64,000 nucleotides of DNA, from assembly GCA_016719295.1 (NCBI GenBank), contig JADKAF010000001.1, forward strand, positions 5,890,001 to 5,954,000. The letters are read 5' to 3'. Under the pieces are notes generated by a model. That model ran no database searches. It saw nothing but the letters and a program-made list of their open reading frames with translations, and was not told where the DNA came from. The position numbers and the translations under genes are program-made. Within the stretch, counting starts at the first letter, position 1; every line of letters begins with the position of its first letter. This DNA comes from Planctomycetota bacterium (GTDB lineage: Bacteria > Planctomycetota > UBA1135 > JADKAF01). This document shows positions 8,410 through 18,139 of this stretch, piece after piece.

Positions 8410-9933
8410 ATGTTCGGCCTTCCAGCCATCGTTTGCGGTCTCGCCGCGCTCGTCCTCGCCGCGCCGGGTGACGAGGTGCAGGCGGAGCTGCGCCATCCCC
8501 GGCGCCCGATCGCCAGCTCGCCTCCTGGCGAGCTCTGGCTGCCGCTCCCCGGTTCGCCGTGCGATCCGAGCGGTCGCTATCTACGGCTCGCGAAGCGCCC
8601 CTCGGACGCTCCGCCGACGACCGCACCCGAGGAACCCTGGGCGCTCGACCTGGAGCAGCCCGGCGCGCTGCTCCGCGGCGAGCCCTGGCTCCCGGCCGAG
8701 CTGCCGCCGCTCGACCCGCCTCCGCTCTTCCCTCCGCCGGCGACGCCGCAGCCGCCGGCCGCCGCGGCCGCCGTCGCCGCCGAGCTCGGCGTCGAGCTCG
8801 AGCTCTGGCCGGGCTCGGCGTGGCAGCTCGCGCTGGCGCGCGAGCCCCGGCCTTCCGGCGAGCGCGCCCTCTTCCTGCTCGACCCGCGGACGCGCGCCTC
8901 GCGCCCGCTCGGCGCCGTGCGCGGCCCGCGCTCCCTCGTGCGTCTCGACGTCCCGCGTCGACGCGTGCTCCTCTGCGAGATCGGGGAGAAGGGGGGCAGC
9001 ACGCTCGCGTGGCTCCCGATCGACGCCGAGCCCGCGACGGGCGAGCCGCGCTGGATCGACGGCGACGAAGCCTTGGCGCAAGCGCGGTCGGCCGAGGAAG
9101 GCCGGCCGATCTTCGTCGCGCTGCGCATCCCGCAGCGCGCGCTCGGCGAGTTCTTGGAGTCGCGTACCCTCGTCGACCCGCGCGTGCGCGCGGAGCTCCA
9201 GCGCGCCTACGTACCGCTCAAGCTCGACGCTCAAGCGCGGCGCGAGCGCTTCGAGCAGCTCTTCGGCGAGCGCGGCGCGCTCGGCTGCGCCGTGCTCGCC
9301 GAGGACGGCGAGGCGATCGCCGTGAGGAAGGGCTTCCTCGAGCCCGAGCTCCTGCTCGAGCTGCTCGCGCAAGCGGAGGAACTCTTGCCGCGCTGGCGTG
9401 AAGCTCGCGCGCGCTGGCGCGAGTGCCCGCGCGATGCCGCCGCGCAGCTCGCGTTCGCGCTCGTGCGCTTCGAGGGCGACGACGCGATGGGGGCCGAGCC
9501 CCTGCTCTGGTCCGTGCTCTGCGACGGCGACGAGCTCCAACGCGCCCGCGCGCACGCCGAGCTCGCGCGCCTCGAGATCGATCGCGGCCGCGTGCAGGAA
9601 GCGCTGCAACACCTCGCGCGCTATCGCGCGCTCGATCCGCTCGATCGCGCCGGCGCCCGCGCGCGCGCCGATCTCACCGCGGCGATCCTCGCGCGCGCTC
9701 GTCGTCGGCCGGCGCAAGCGGCGCGCCTGCTCGAGGAGACCTTCGTCTACGCCCCGAGCGACTTCGCGCTACCTCTGCGCCTGATCGAGCTCTCGCTCGC
9801 GTGGCACGAGGAGGGGAATCAGCCGCTCGGGAAGCGCGGGCTCGAGACGGTGGCGCGGCGCTATGCGGGGACGGTCTATGGGGGGCAGGCGGAGGCTTGC
9901 TTGCAGCACATGACGGTGCCGCACGGGCATTGA
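8410..9933 (+). CDS. Secreted thioredoxin-fold/TPR-like protein
   Basis: The product is 507 residues. The start was set at the second Met (8410) because it begins a signal peptide (MFGLPAIVCGLAALVLAA). A proline-rich linker follows. From about residue 215 there is a thioredoxin-like stretch (AQARSAEEGRPIFVAL, then a segment VRAELQRAYVPLKLD and GALGCAVLAEDGEAIAV) without a CxxC, so redox activity is not expected. The last 170 residues are helical and TPR-like (ARAHAELARLEIDRGRVQEALQHL). It is divergent from the oxidoreductase gene, with 68 nt between their starts. Function unknown; periplasmic protein-quality or binding roles are possible. Confidence 0.78.
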   Translation: MFGLPAIVCGLAALVLAAPGDEVQAELRHPRRPIASSPPGELWLPLPGSPCDPSGRYLRLAKRPSDAPPTTAPEEPWALDLEQPGALLRGEPWLPAELPPLDPPPLFPPPATPQPPAAAAAVAAELGVELELWPGSAWQLALAREPRPSGERALFLLDPRTRASRPLGAVRGPRSLVRLDVPRRRVLLCEIGEKGGSTLAWLPIDAEPATGEPRWIDGDEALAQARSAEEGRPIFVALRIPQRALGEFLESRTLVDPRVRAELQRAYVPLKLDAQARRERFEQLFGERGALGCAVLAEDGEAIAVRKGFLEPELLLELLAQAEELLPRWREARARWRECPRDAAAQLAFALVRFEGDDAMGAEPLLWSVLCDGDELQRARAHAELARLEIDRGRVQEALQHLARYRALDPLDRAGARARADLTAAILARARRRPAQAARLLEETFVYAPSDFALPLRLIELSLAWHEEGNQPLGKRGLETVARRYAGTVYGGQAEACLQHMTVPHGH

Positions 9934-9962
9934 GGGCGAGGCTTCGCGCCGCGTTCGGTTGG

Positions 9963-11402
9963 TCAGCTCTCCCCCCAGATCTCCGGCGCGCGGAACCCCT
10001 CGGGCGCCACGTTGGGCGAGAGCACGGGCGGGGCCGCTTCGCGGCGCAGCGCTTCGAGGCGCTCGCGCATCGCGCGCATGCGCTCCGGCTCGTCCCGACT
10101 GCGATCGTTGCGCTCGCCGGGATCCTCGCCGAGATGGAAGAGCTCCCACGTATCCCGCGGCGGTCCTTCGATCGCGTTGGCCGGCACGGCGCCGTTCTGG
10201 ACGAGCTTCCAATTGCCGCTGCGGAGGGCGCCCGACCATGGCGTGAGGTTGTGCACGAGGAGCTCGTGTGGCGTCTTCGCTCCAGCCGTGAGCACGGGCC
10301 AGCAGTCCTCGCCATCGACGGGTTTCGCTTGCTCCGCGGAGGCGCCCGCGAGACGTAGCAGGGTCGGGTAGAGATCGACGGCGTGGAGCGGCTCGTTCAC
10401 GATGCCTCCGGCCTCGAGATGACCGGGCCAGGCGATCACGGCCGGCACGCGGAGGCCCCCTTCGTAGAGCTGGCCCTTGCCGCCGCGCAGCTCGCCGTTC
10501 GAGCCGAACTGGCGGAGCCCGCCGTTGTCCGAGCAGAAGAAGACGAGGGTCTCTTCCGCCGCGAAGCCGTGCTCGGGGAGGGCGCGGAGGATGCGGCCGA
10601 TGGCGCCGTCGAGCGACGCGACCATCGCGGCATAGATGCGCCGCTGCTTGTCGGCGATGTGCGCGTAGGCCGCGATCGACTCCTCGGGAGCCTGCAGCGG
10701 GGAATGCGGCGCGTTGAACGGAAGGTAGAGGAACAGGGGCCGCGCGTGGTCGTGCGCCGCCAGCATGTCGATCGCCGCGTTCGCGAGGAGCTCGGTCGCG
10801 TAGCCTTCCTCTCGGAGAGCGCGGTCGTTCGCGTGCCAATCGAGGCCACCGTCGCGCCGATGCGTCCAGTAGTCGATCGCGCCGTTGTAGAGCCCGTACT
10901 GCTGCTCGAAGCCGCGCCGCGTCGGCAGGTACTCCGGGCGCGCGTGCCCGAGATGCCATTTGCCGCAGAGCGCCGTCGCGTAGCCGGCTTCGGAGAGGGC
11001 GTTCGCGAGCGTGCGCTCGTCGAGCGGCAGGCCATGCGACGACCACGGCCGGACGACGCCGCACTGGAGCCCGAGCCGCAGCGGGTAGCGACCGGTGAGC
11101 AGCGCCCCTCGCGTCGGCGAGCACACGGGCTGCACGTAGAACTGCTCCAAGCGCACGCCGCGTGAGGCGAGCGCGTCGAGATGCGGTGTCTCGATCTCGC
11201 TGCCGTGAAAGCCCACGTCGCCCCAGCCGAGGTCGTCGGCCACGATCATCACGATGTGAGGACGCGCGGGAGCCGTCTCGATCGTGGGGAGCGGCACCGA
11301 AGCGCAAGAGCCGAGGAAGAGGGCGAGCAAGTGCCGGGCGCCGGAGAGCGAGGAGGCGCGATGCCTGGTGGCGATGCGGGTTCGTCCGAGAGGCGATCTC
11401 AT
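9963..11402 (-). CDS. Lipoprotein arylsulfatase (type I, formylglycine)
   Basis: The product is 479 residues. The N-terminus carries a lipobox (LFLGSC, Cys33), so the enzyme is expected to be membrane-anchored outside the cytoplasm. The alkaline-phosphatase fold starts with HIVMIVADDLGWGD (metal ligands Asp56 and Asp57), and the formylglycine site is C94-S-P-T-R, which must be converted from Cys by a maturase. Further family marks are ALCGKWHLGH, the SDNGG metal-ligand motif and RVPAVIAWPG. The N-acetylgalactosamine-4-sulfatase-like subgroup is the closest match by eye. It hydrolyses sulfate esters, probably on polysaccharides. No maturase gene lies in the window. Confidence 0.94.
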   Translation of the reverse strand: MRSPLGRTRIATRHRASSLSGARHLLALFLGSCASVPLPTIETAPARPHIVMIVADDLGWGDVGFHGSEIETPHLDALASRGVRLEQFYVQPVCSPTRGALLTGRYPLRLGLQCGVVRPWSSHGLPLDERTLANALSEAGYATALCGKWHLGHARPEYLPTRRGFEQQYGLYNGAIDYWTHRRDGGLDWHANDRALREEGYATELLANAAIDMLAAHDHARPLFLYLPFNAPHSPLQAPEESIAAYAHIADKQRRIYAAMVASLDGAIGRILRALPEHGFAAEETLVFFCSDNGGLRQFGSNGELRGGKGQLYEGGLRVPAVIAWPGHLEAGGIVNEPLHAVDLYPTLLRLAGASAEQAKPVDGEDCWPVLTAGAKTPHELLVHNLTPWSGALRSGNWKLVQNGAVPANAIEGPPRDTWELFHLGEDPGERNDRSRDEPERMRAMRERLEALRREAAPPVLSPNVAPEGFRAPEIWGES

Positions 11403-11684
11403 GAGCGGGCGTCGCGTGGTTCGGGGCCTTGCGGGAGCGCTGCTTCGAGCTCCTGGAGCAGGGAAGCAGGTGCGAGCGGCTGGCGCCGAGCAACGCAGGG
11501 GTCTCGGCGGCGCTCGCTTCGTCTGCCCGAGATGGCCGCGAGCGCTTCTCGGTCGCGCGAGATCCTAGTGGGATCCCAGAGACCCGAGGCGAAGGACCCT
11601 GCAGATTCTCCGGATGCTGCATTGCGCATCGGGCGCGCAGTCGGCAGATGGAAGAGCCGCGGCCGAGGCGCGAGGAGGCTACCG

Positions 11685-12239
11685 ATGAACGACCCGAGTT
11701 CGCGAGAGCAAGACGAGCTCCTGGTCACTCTGGAAGCGCGCTTCGCCGCGCACGGCTCTCGCCACCCCGGCCTGCGCTGGGCCGAGCTGCGATCGTGTCT
11801 CGCGCGGAGCGAGACCGCGCTGCGCAGCCTGCACGCGATGGAGCAGACCGGCGGCGAGCCCGACGTCATCGGCCGGGACGAAGCCACGGGCCGCATCCTC
11901 TTCTGCGACTGCTCCGCGGAGAGCCCGGCGGGTCGGCGCAGCCTCTGCTTCGATCGAGAGGCGCTCGACGCGCGGAAGCAGAGCAAGCCGGTCGGCAGCG
12001 CGGAGGAGCTGGCCGCGGCGATCGGGATCGAGCTCCTCGACGAAGCGCAGTACCGCGCGCTGCAGGAGCTCGGCGAGTTCGACCGGAAGACCTCGAGCTG
12101 GCTGCGGACGCCGAGCGCGGTGCGCGAGCTCGGCGGGGCGCTCTTCGGCGATCGGCGCTACGGGCGCGTCTTCGTGTACCACAACGGCGCGGAGTCGTAC
12201 TTCGCCGCGCGCGGGTTCCGCGGTCTGCTGCGCGTGTGA
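11685..12239 (+). CDS. DUF4256 family protein
   Basis: The product is 184 residues, with an AGGAGG ribosome-binding site 7 nt before ATG 11685, which decides the start. It matches DUF4256: an N-terminal helix (LLVTLEARFAAH), the MEQTGGEPDVIGRDEATG block, FCDCSAESPAGRRSLC, a middle EQYRALQ-like helix, and the C-terminal GRVFVYHNGAESYFAARGF. The family is cytoplasmic, about 180-200 residues, with unknown biochemistry. The 282-bp gap before it (11403-11684) shows no other gene. A DUF1801 gene follows; both families commonly occur as isolated single genes. Confidence 0.9.
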   Translation: MNDPSSREQDELLVTLEARFAAHGSRHPGLRWAELRSCLARSETALRSLHAMEQTGGEPDVIGRDEATGRILFCDCSAESPAGRRSLCFDREALDARKQSKPVGSAEELAAAIGIELLDEAQYRALQELGEFDRKTSSWLRTPSAVRELGGALFGDRRYGRVFVYHNGAESYFAARGFRGLLRV

Positions 12240-12330
12240 GATCTCCGCGCCGCCGAGCGCTATCATGGCGCCCCAGCTCGGCGGTCGCCGCCGCCCGAGC
12301 TCTCACGCGAGCACGTCACGGAGACGACGC

Positions 12331-12732
12331 ATGGATGCCGAGATCGCGAAGTTCAACGCCGCGCAGGAACCGCACGATCGCGAGATCTGCGAGAAGCTCG
12401 CGCGCGAGATCGATCGCGGGCTCGCCGGAGCGGAGAGCAAGATCTGGCACCGGCATCCCGTGTGGTTCCTCGACGGCAATCCGATCGTGGGCTACAGCAA
12501 GCAGAAGCCGGGCATCCGGCTGATGTTCTGGAGCGGCGCGGACTTCGAGGAGAAGGGCCTCGATGTGCGCGGCGAGAAGTTCAAGGACGCTTCGGTCTTC
12601 TACGGCGCGGTCGAGGAGATCGACGCGAAGGCGCTCCGGCGCTGGCTCAAGAAATCGAAGGCGATCCAGTGGGACTACAAGAACATCGTGAAGCGGAAGG
12701 GCAAGCTCGTGCGCCTCGATCCTGAGGCCTGA
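12331..12732 (+). CDS. DUF1801 domain protein
   Basis: The product is 133 residues from ATG 12331. The sequence matches DUF1801 (YdhG-like): an N-terminal helix, AESKIWHRHPVWFLDG, IVGYSKQKPGIRLMFWSG and a C-terminal helix with KALRRWLKKSKAIQWDY. The family folds like the YjbR/iron-chaperone-like group and has no defined enzyme activity. The frame opens earlier at 12265, but that extension is arginine-rich and lacks family similarity. Confidence 0.88.
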   Translation: MDAEIAKFNAAQEPHDREICEKLAREIDRGLAGAESKIWHRHPVWFLDGNPIVGYSKQKPGIRLMFWSGADFEEKGLDVRGEKFKDASVFYGAVEEIDAKALRRWLKKSKAIQWDYKNIVKRKGKLVRLDPEA

Positions 12733-12815
12733 GCGCGCGGCGCTGGCTTCCACCTCGCAGCTGGGCTACGCTGCGCGCGCGTCGAGGGCTCAGAGCCACC
12801 GCGGCGCTCGACCCC

Positions 12816-13595
12816 GTGGACCTCCTCGCCATCCCGATCACCATCGCCGCCGGCGTCGCGATGGGTGCCATCAACAACGTCGCCGGGGGCGCCGGTATCT
12901 TCGCGCTCTGGGCGTTCCAGTACGCCTGCGGCTTGCCGCTCGCGGTGGCGAACCCGAGCTCGCGCCTCGGCGCGATCGGAGTCGGCCTCTTCGCCTGGCT
13001 CGGCTTCCTGCGCGCGGGCATCCGTCCCACGCGCGAAGTGTGGGTTCTCGCGCTCTACGCGATCCCCGGCGCTCTCGTCGGGAACCTGCTGGCGCTCCGC
13101 GCGAACGACCTCGCCTTCCGCGTCTATCTCGCCGCGGCGCTGCTCCTGCTCCTCGTGCAGCAGCTCCGCGGCAAGGGACCGGGCGCCATCTCGCGTCGCT
13201 CTCCGATTCTCGGGCCCTTGGGCTGCGTGCTGGTCGGCTTGCACATGGGCTTCGCGCAGGTCGGCACCGGCTTCGTCGCGGCGCTCGTGCTCGTCGCGAC
13301 CTATCACCGCGACCTCTTGCAGGTGAATGCGGCGAAGAGCGTGATCGTGATCAGCGCCTCGATCGCGAGCTTGATCGGCTTCGTGCTGGCGCCGCACGTG
13401 CTCGCGAACCAGAGCCCGGTCATCGCGTGGGGGCCGGCGGCGTGCTTGCTCGTCGGCACCGCGACGGGGAGCTTCTTCGCGAGCAAGTGGAGCGTCTCCA
13501 AGGGCTCGGCGACGGTTCGTCGCGTGGTGCTGGTGATCGCCTCGCTGTCGTTGCTGGAGCAGGTCTGGCAGATCGGGATGCTGGCCTCCGGATGA
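12816..13595 (+). CDS. TSUP family (TauE/SafE-like) membrane permease
   Basis: The product is 259 residues from a GTG start. It is almost entirely hydrophobic, with about eight helices. It shows the two TSUP internal-repeat signatures: AGVAMGAINNVAGGAGIFA near the N-terminus and GLHMGFAQVGTGFVAALVL in the second half, followed by NAAKSVIVISASIASLIGF. TSUP proteins export or import small anions such as sulfite, sulfonates or sulfoacetate. The substrate is unknown, although nearby sulfatases make a sulfur-linked role imaginable. Confidence 0.9.
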   Translation: MDLLAIPITIAAGVAMGAINNVAGGAGIFALWAFQYACGLPLAVANPSSRLGAIGVGLFAWLGFLRAGIRPTREVWVLALYAIPGALVGNLLALRANDLAFRVYLAAALLLLLVQQLRGKGPGAISRRSPILGPLGCVLVGLHMGFAQVGTGFVAALVLVATYHRDLLQVNAAKSVIVISASIASLIGFVLAPHVLANQSPVIAWGPAACLLVGTATGSFFASKWSVSKGSATVRRVVLVIASLSLLEQVWQIGMLASG

Positions 13596-13632
13596 ACGTC
13601 TCGGAGAGCGCGTCCCGGGTCGATCCGCCGCA

Positions 13633-13911
13633 CTAGCCGGCGGCGATCGCCGCCGCCACGATCAGCAGCTGGAGCTGTTCGCGGCGCTTGGCATCGCAGA
13701 AGAAGGCGGCGAGCTGCCTGGGGTCCTCCTCTTGCTTCAGGGACTGCAGCTCCGCGTAGGTCGCTCCGGCGTGGCGACGCAGGAAGGTCGCGAACTCGGA
13801 TCGATCCATGGCGCGGAGGCGCTTCTGCTCGGCGTAGCCGAACGGCTGGGTGCCGAGGTTCCGCTCGACCTCGTCGAGGAACTGCTGACCGAAGGCTGCC
13901 GTGTCGCCCAT
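13633..13911 (-). CDS. Small hypothetical protein
   Basis: The product is 92 residues from ATG 13911 (MGDTAAFGQQFLDEVERN). It is helical and charged, with EFATFLRRHAGATYAELQSL in the middle and an alanine-rich C-terminal end. The frame remains open upstream to 14079, but that part is antisense to the leader of the next gene and arginine-rich. No family recognised. It is convergent with the TSUP gene, with 37 nt between the stops. Codon pattern and sensible composition support it as real, but it could be spurious. Confidence 0.5.
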   Translation of the reverse strand: MGDTAAFGQQFLDEVERNLGTQPFGYAEQKRLRAMDRSEFATFLRRHAGATYAELQSLKQEEDPRQLAAFFCDAKRREQLQLLIVAAAIAAG

Positions 13912-14203
13912 TTCGGCCAGGCTATGCTCCACGCCAGGGCCGGGGAAAGTCGGACCCGAGCGAGGCGCTCTGGCCGCGATGCACCGGCCCGTTCGCGATG
14001 TGGCGGACACTCGCTCGAGCCCCGGCGCTCGCGCGTTCGTGAGGCGGAGCTGTGATCCGAGCCCGCTCGACTCGCGCACGTCGGATCGTCGGGCGGCGCC
14101 TCTCCATCGACACGGGTGCAGCCGCGCTCTACTCTCGCGCGCGCCTCCGCCGCAGCGCGGATCGCCTCAGCTTCCCTCCTCGCGTTCCCCGAGGTCGCCC
14201 TCG

Positions 14204-15274
14204 ATGAGCAGCTCTCCCTCGCCCGCCCCGTTCTCCCGTCGCTCGTTCCTCGCCAGCCTCGGCGCCGCCGGCGCCGCTTCGCTCGGGGCGGCGGGTGGTC
14301 TCGCGACCTCCGCTCCGGCTGCGGTTGGCTCTCGCCGACGCGGAATGGAGCCCGTGATCCTCGGCAGCGGTCGCCATCGCTACGAGTGGGTGGAAGGGTG
14401 GGCGAAGCTGCCCGAGAAGCTCTCGTTCGGCAACACGCACGGCACGATCGCGACCGACTCCAAGGATCGCGTGTACGTGAACACCGACACGGCCAACGCG
14501 GTGATGGTGTTCGAGCGCGATGGCAGCTACGTCGGCTCGTGGGGCAAGGACTGGGCCGGCGGCTTGCACGGCATGGTGCTGCGGAAGGAGGCCGACGGCG
14601 AGTTCCTGTATCTCAGCCACATCGGGCGCAGCGAGTTCCTGAAGGCGACGACCGCGGGCGAGGTCGTGTGGGTGAAGGGCTGGCCGCAGAGCTCGGGGCT
14701 CTACAAGGAGCAGGGGCAGTTCCGCCCGACGAGCATCGCGGTGGCGCCCGATGGCCGCATCTTCGTCGCCGACGGCTACGGCCTCTCCTACGTGCATCGC
14801 TATGACGCGAAGGGCGAGTACCTGGGCTCGTTCGGCGGGCGCGGGGGCGAGCCCGGCAAGATGCAGACGCCGCACGGGCTCTGGATCGACACGCGCGGCG
14901 GCGAGCCGCGGCTCATCGTCTGCGATCGCGAGAACCACCGCCTGCAGATCTTCTCTCTGGAGGGCGAGCTGCTCGAGGTACGAAAGGAAGAGCTGCGCCG
15001 CCCGTGCAACGCGCACGAGCGGAACGGCGATCTCGTCGTCGCCGACTTGACCGGTCGCATCACGATCCTCGACCGCTGGAACCTGCTCGTCGCGCATCTC
15101 GGCGAGCAGCCCGAGGAAGGGCTCCGCGCGCAGAACGGCGTGCCCGCCGAGAAGTGGCAGCCGGGGATCTTCCTCTCTCCGCACGGCGCGCATTGGGACC
15201 AGCACGGCGACCTCTACGTCATGGATTGGAACTTCCTCGGCCGCGTGAACAAGCTGCGTCACGTGCAGGGCTGA
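14204..15274 (+). CDS. Tat-exported NHL-repeat beta-propeller protein
   Basis: The product is 356 residues. ATG 14204 starts a Tat signal (SRRSFLASLGAAG). The rest is a six-bladed propeller of NHL units: FGNTHGTIATDSKDRVYV, RPTSIAVAPDGRIFVADG, QTPHGLWIDTRGG and GDLVVADLTGRITILD. Planctomycetes carry many such proteins, often beside hydrolases. It ends 4 nt before the next gene, so the two are almost surely translated together. Role: ligand binding or a lactonase-like enzyme in the periplasm; no catalytic set is obvious. Confidence 0.88.
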   Translation: MSSSPSPAPFSRRSFLASLGAAGAASLGAAGGLATSAPAAVGSRRRGMEPVILGSGRHRYEWVEGWAKLPEKLSFGNTHGTIATDSKDRVYVNTDTANAVMVFERDGSYVGSWGKDWAGGLHGMVLRKEADGEFLYLSHIGRSEFLKATTAGEVVWVKGWPQSSGLYKEQGQFRPTSIAVAPDGRIFVADGYGLSYVHRYDAKGEYLGSFGGRGGEPGKMQTPHGLWIDTRGGEPRLIVCDRENHRLQIFSLEGELLEVRKEELRRPCNAHERNGDLVVADLTGRITILDRWNLLVAHLGEQPEEGLRAQNGVPAEKWQPGIFLSPHGAHWDQHGDLYVMDWNFLGRVNKLRHVQG

Positions 15275-15278
15275 TCCG

Positions 15279-16841
15279 ATGCGCGGCACTCGAGCTTCGC
15301 AGCGGCTCTCGCGTGCGCTCGCGAGCGCGATCTCCATCGCGCTCGCCTCGCTCGCCTTCGCGCCGCGATCGTCTGCACAAGACGCACCGCTGCAGGGCTT
15401 CGACGCCTATGTGGCGGAAGCCTTGAAGGCCTGGCAGGTGCCGGGCTGCGCGGTCGCGGTCGTGAAGGACGATCGGGTCGTGCTCGCGCAGGGCTACGGC
15501 GTCAGGACCGCGGGCAAGAGCGATCCGGTGGGGCCCGAGACGCTCTTCGCCATCGCCTCGAACTCGAAGGCGTTCACCGCCACCGCGATCGCGATGCTGG
15601 TCGCCGAAGGGAAGCTCGGCTGGAACGACCTCGTCACGGAGCGCTGGCCCGGCTTCCGTATGATGGACTGGGAAGCGACGCGGCGGATGAAGGTCATCGA
15701 CCTCCTCTGCCATCGCTCCGGGCTCGGCACGTGGGCCGGCGATCTCATGTGGTTCGGCTCGAAGCTCACGCGCGCCGAGGTGGTGGAGCGCATTCGCTAC
15801 GTGCCGCCCGCGTTCGACTACGGAACCGGCTACGGCTACTCGAACTTGATGTTCGTGGTCGCCGGCGAGCTGATCCCGCGCGTCGATGGGCGGAGCTGGG
15901 AGCAGTTCCTCTTGGAGCGCCTGTTCCAGCCGCTCGGCATGACGCGCACGAATACGAGCGTCGCTTCGCTCGCGGGCGATCCCGATGTCGCGACACCGCA
16001 CACGCTCGTGCGCGGTCCGCTCGAACAGGTGCCCTACCTCGACGTCTCGAACTCGGGACCCGCGGGCGCGATCAACTCCTGCGCGAAGGACCTCGCGAGC
16101 TGGCTGCGTTTCCAGCTCGCGGAGGGGCGCGTCGACGGCCAGAAGCTCGTGCCCGCTTCGGCGATCGAGATGCTGCGCATCCCGCAGAACCTCCGGGTCG
16201 TCTCGCCCTTCGCCCGCTCGCTCAATCCCTCGACGCATCTCGCCGCATACGCGCTGGGCTTCGAGGTCGCGGACTATCAAGGGCGCTTGAAGGTCGAGCA
16301 CACCGGCGGCTTGAACGGCATGTACTCGATCGTCGCGTTGATCCCCGAGGCCGAGCTCGGCGTCGCGGTGGTCACCAACCTCGACGAGCATGACCTCACG
16401 CACGCGCTGGCGCTCCATGTGATCGACGCCTATCTCGGCGTCCCCGCGCAGGACTGGAGCCAGCGCTACCTGAAGGCGAAGCGGGGCCAGAACGCCGAGC
16501 GCGCGGCCGCCGCGCGCCGCGGCGTCTCGAAGCGCGTTCCGAACACGCGCCCGTCGCACGAGCCCAAGGACTACACCGGCACCTTCGCGAACCAGCTCTA
16601 CGGCGAGGCCGTCGTCGCGATCGAGGGCGACAAGATGACCCTCCGCCTCTCGCAGCACGCGAACACGGGCGTCCTCTCGCACTGGCATTACGACGTCTTC
16701 CTCGCGACCTGGGACGACGTCGTGTGGCACGAGAGCGCGGTGCGCTTCGAGACCGACATCGAGGGGCGCATCGGCGCGCTGAGCCTGAAGATCCGGCCGG
16801 AGTGGATCGACCCGCTGGAGTATCGCTTCGAGCGGAACTGA
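15279..16841 (+). CDS. Serine hydrolase, beta-lactamase class C/PBP fold, with C-terminal DUF3471-like domain
   Basis: The product is 520 residues with a signal peptide ending near SSAQ34. Catalytic signatures of the class C beta-lactamase/esterase family are present: S94-N-S-K97 (SxxK), Y187-S-N189 (YxN), and HTGG in the third motif near residue 345. After residue 410 a beta-rich domain follows (DYTGTFANQLYGEAVVAI), typical of the lipocalin-like DUF3471 tail. Family members act as D-amino-acid peptidases, esterases or lactamases outside the cytoplasm. It starts 4 nt after the NHL gene. Confidence 0.92.
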   Translation: MRGTRASQRLSRALASAISIALASLAFAPRSSAQDAPLQGFDAYVAEALKAWQVPGCAVAVVKDDRVVLAQGYGVRTAGKSDPVGPETLFAIASNSKAFTATAIAMLVAEGKLGWNDLVTERWPGFRMMDWEATRRMKVIDLLCHRSGLGTWAGDLMWFGSKLTRAEVVERIRYVPPAFDYGTGYGYSNLMFVVAGELIPRVDGRSWEQFLLERLFQPLGMTRTNTSVASLAGDPDVATPHTLVRGPLEQVPYLDVSNSGPAGAINSCAKDLASWLRFQLAEGRVDGQKLVPASAIEMLRIPQNLRVVSPFARSLNPSTHLAAYALGFEVADYQGRLKVEHTGGLNGMYSIVALIPEAELGVAVVTNLDEHDLTHALALHVIDAYLGVPAQDWSQRYLKAKRGQNAERAAAARRGVSKRVPNTRPSHEPKDYTGTFANQLYGEAVVAIEGDKMTLRLSQHANTGVLSHWHYDVFLATWDDVVWHESAVRFETDIEGRIGALSLKIRPEWIDPLEYRFERN

Positions 16842-16987
16842 GCCGGCGAGGCTCGGCCTTGTTGGCTTTCTCGCCTAGGTAGCGGCGAAGCTCGCTGCGA
16901 GCGGGATCGGCTTCGATCCCGCCATCGAGCGCTCCGTGGCGACGCTCACCGCGACCGAGCTCGAAGACGAGTAGGCGAGGACACGCG

Positions 16988-18139
16988 ATGGAACTCGATC
17001 GAGAGCAGCAGAAGGAGCTCGCGTCCTTCCCTCCGGCGCTGCGCGCGCTGATCGACGCCGAGCTCGCGGCGGGGAACCGCATCGTCGAGCTCTCGCATGG
17101 CTTTCCTGCGCCACCGATCGGCGCGTACGTGATGCTCGAGAAGAAGGTCACGACGCGACCGCGCGCCTCGGGCGATGGGCTCGACCATCGCGCGCGGAGC
17201 AGCTCGCTCTCCTCGGGCGAGTTCACCGATGCCGCGCGCGTCTACTTCGTGGTCGAGCCACCGGATGCGCCACCGCCGGAGCCCGACATGGACGCGATCC
17301 GTCGGGCGCACGAGCCGAAGCCGGATCCGCTGGCCGTGCTGGCGCATCGCCGCTCCGCCGCGGTTCCGATCGCCTGGACGCGCGCTGTCGCCGAGGCTCC
17401 ACCGGCGGTCGTTGCCGGCTCGCCGGGGGCGACGGCGAGCTTCGTGGAGCTGCCCTTCGGCTGCCGCGCCGCGCTGTCGTTCCTCGACGCGCGCTCGCCG
17501 CACGAGCTGCGATGCCTGCTCGAGCGGGAGATCGGCGTGCTCTTCGTGGAGGCGAGCGCCGGCGAGGAGCTCGCGTGGCAGGCGGAAGCGCACGTGGTCG
17601 GCGCGGTGTATCGCTGCGAGCTGCGCTTCGTGACGGCGTTCCGGGACGCCCATCACTTCGAGCTGCGTATCGATGCTTCGTGGGCCGGCCGGAGTGAGGC
17701 GAGCGACGAGTACTACCGCAAGACCTCGCGCAGCTGGATCGAGCTGTGGACCCGCGAGCTCGTGCCGGCCGCGGCTCCGAGCGCGGGCTCCGGATCGCCG
17801 GAGCGCACGCGAGCGCTCGCCGCGGAGTCGCGGCAAGCGGAAGCCGCGCTCGATTCGATCGCCGCCGTCCAGCGCGCGATCGTGGCTGGCATGCAGCGCG
17901 GCGGTCGTTACTCCAACTCGCACAAGGAAGGCGGAACGAACATCGTCTGGCGCGACGGCAAGTACGTGCGCGAGGACTACGGGGACTACCCGGGTCACGA
18001 GACCTACGCGGACGAGGCGGCGTTCCTCGCGGCGCTGCGCCGCTTCTGCGACAGCGAGGTGACGCGCCATGCCGGTCCGAACGGCGTGACGGAGTTCGCG
18101 GCGTGGAAGCTGATCCTGCGGCGGATGCTAACGCGCTGA
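16988..18139 (+). CDS. Hypothetical protein
   Basis: The product is 383 residues starting at ATG 16988, without a signal peptide or membrane segment. There are two recognisable parts: a central beta-rich block (GATASFVELPFGCRAALSF, HVVGAVYRCELRFV) and a basic C-terminal part with SNSHKEGGTNIVWRDGKYV and a terminal helix. I recognise no family. It overlaps the convergent lipoprotein gene by 12 bp at the 3' end. The codon pattern and composition fit a real cytoplasmic protein. Confidence 0.75.
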   Translation: MELDREQQKELASFPPALRALIDAELAAGNRIVELSHGFPAPPIGAYVMLEKKVTTRPRASGDGLDHRARSSSLSSGEFTDAARVYFVVEPPDAPPPEPDMDAIRRAHEPKPDPLAVLAHRRSAAVPIAWTRAVAEAPPAVVAGSPGATASFVELPFGCRAALSFLDARSPHELRCLLEREIGVLFVEASAGEELAWQAEAHVVGAVYRCELRFVTAFRDAHHFELRIDASWAGRSEASDEYYRKTSRSWIELWTRELVPAAAPSAGSGSPERTRALAAESRQAEAALDSIAAVQRAIVAGMQRGGRYSNSHKEGGTNIVWRDGKYVREDYGDYPGHETYADEAAFLAALRRFCDSEVTRHAGPNGVTEFAAWKLILRRMLTR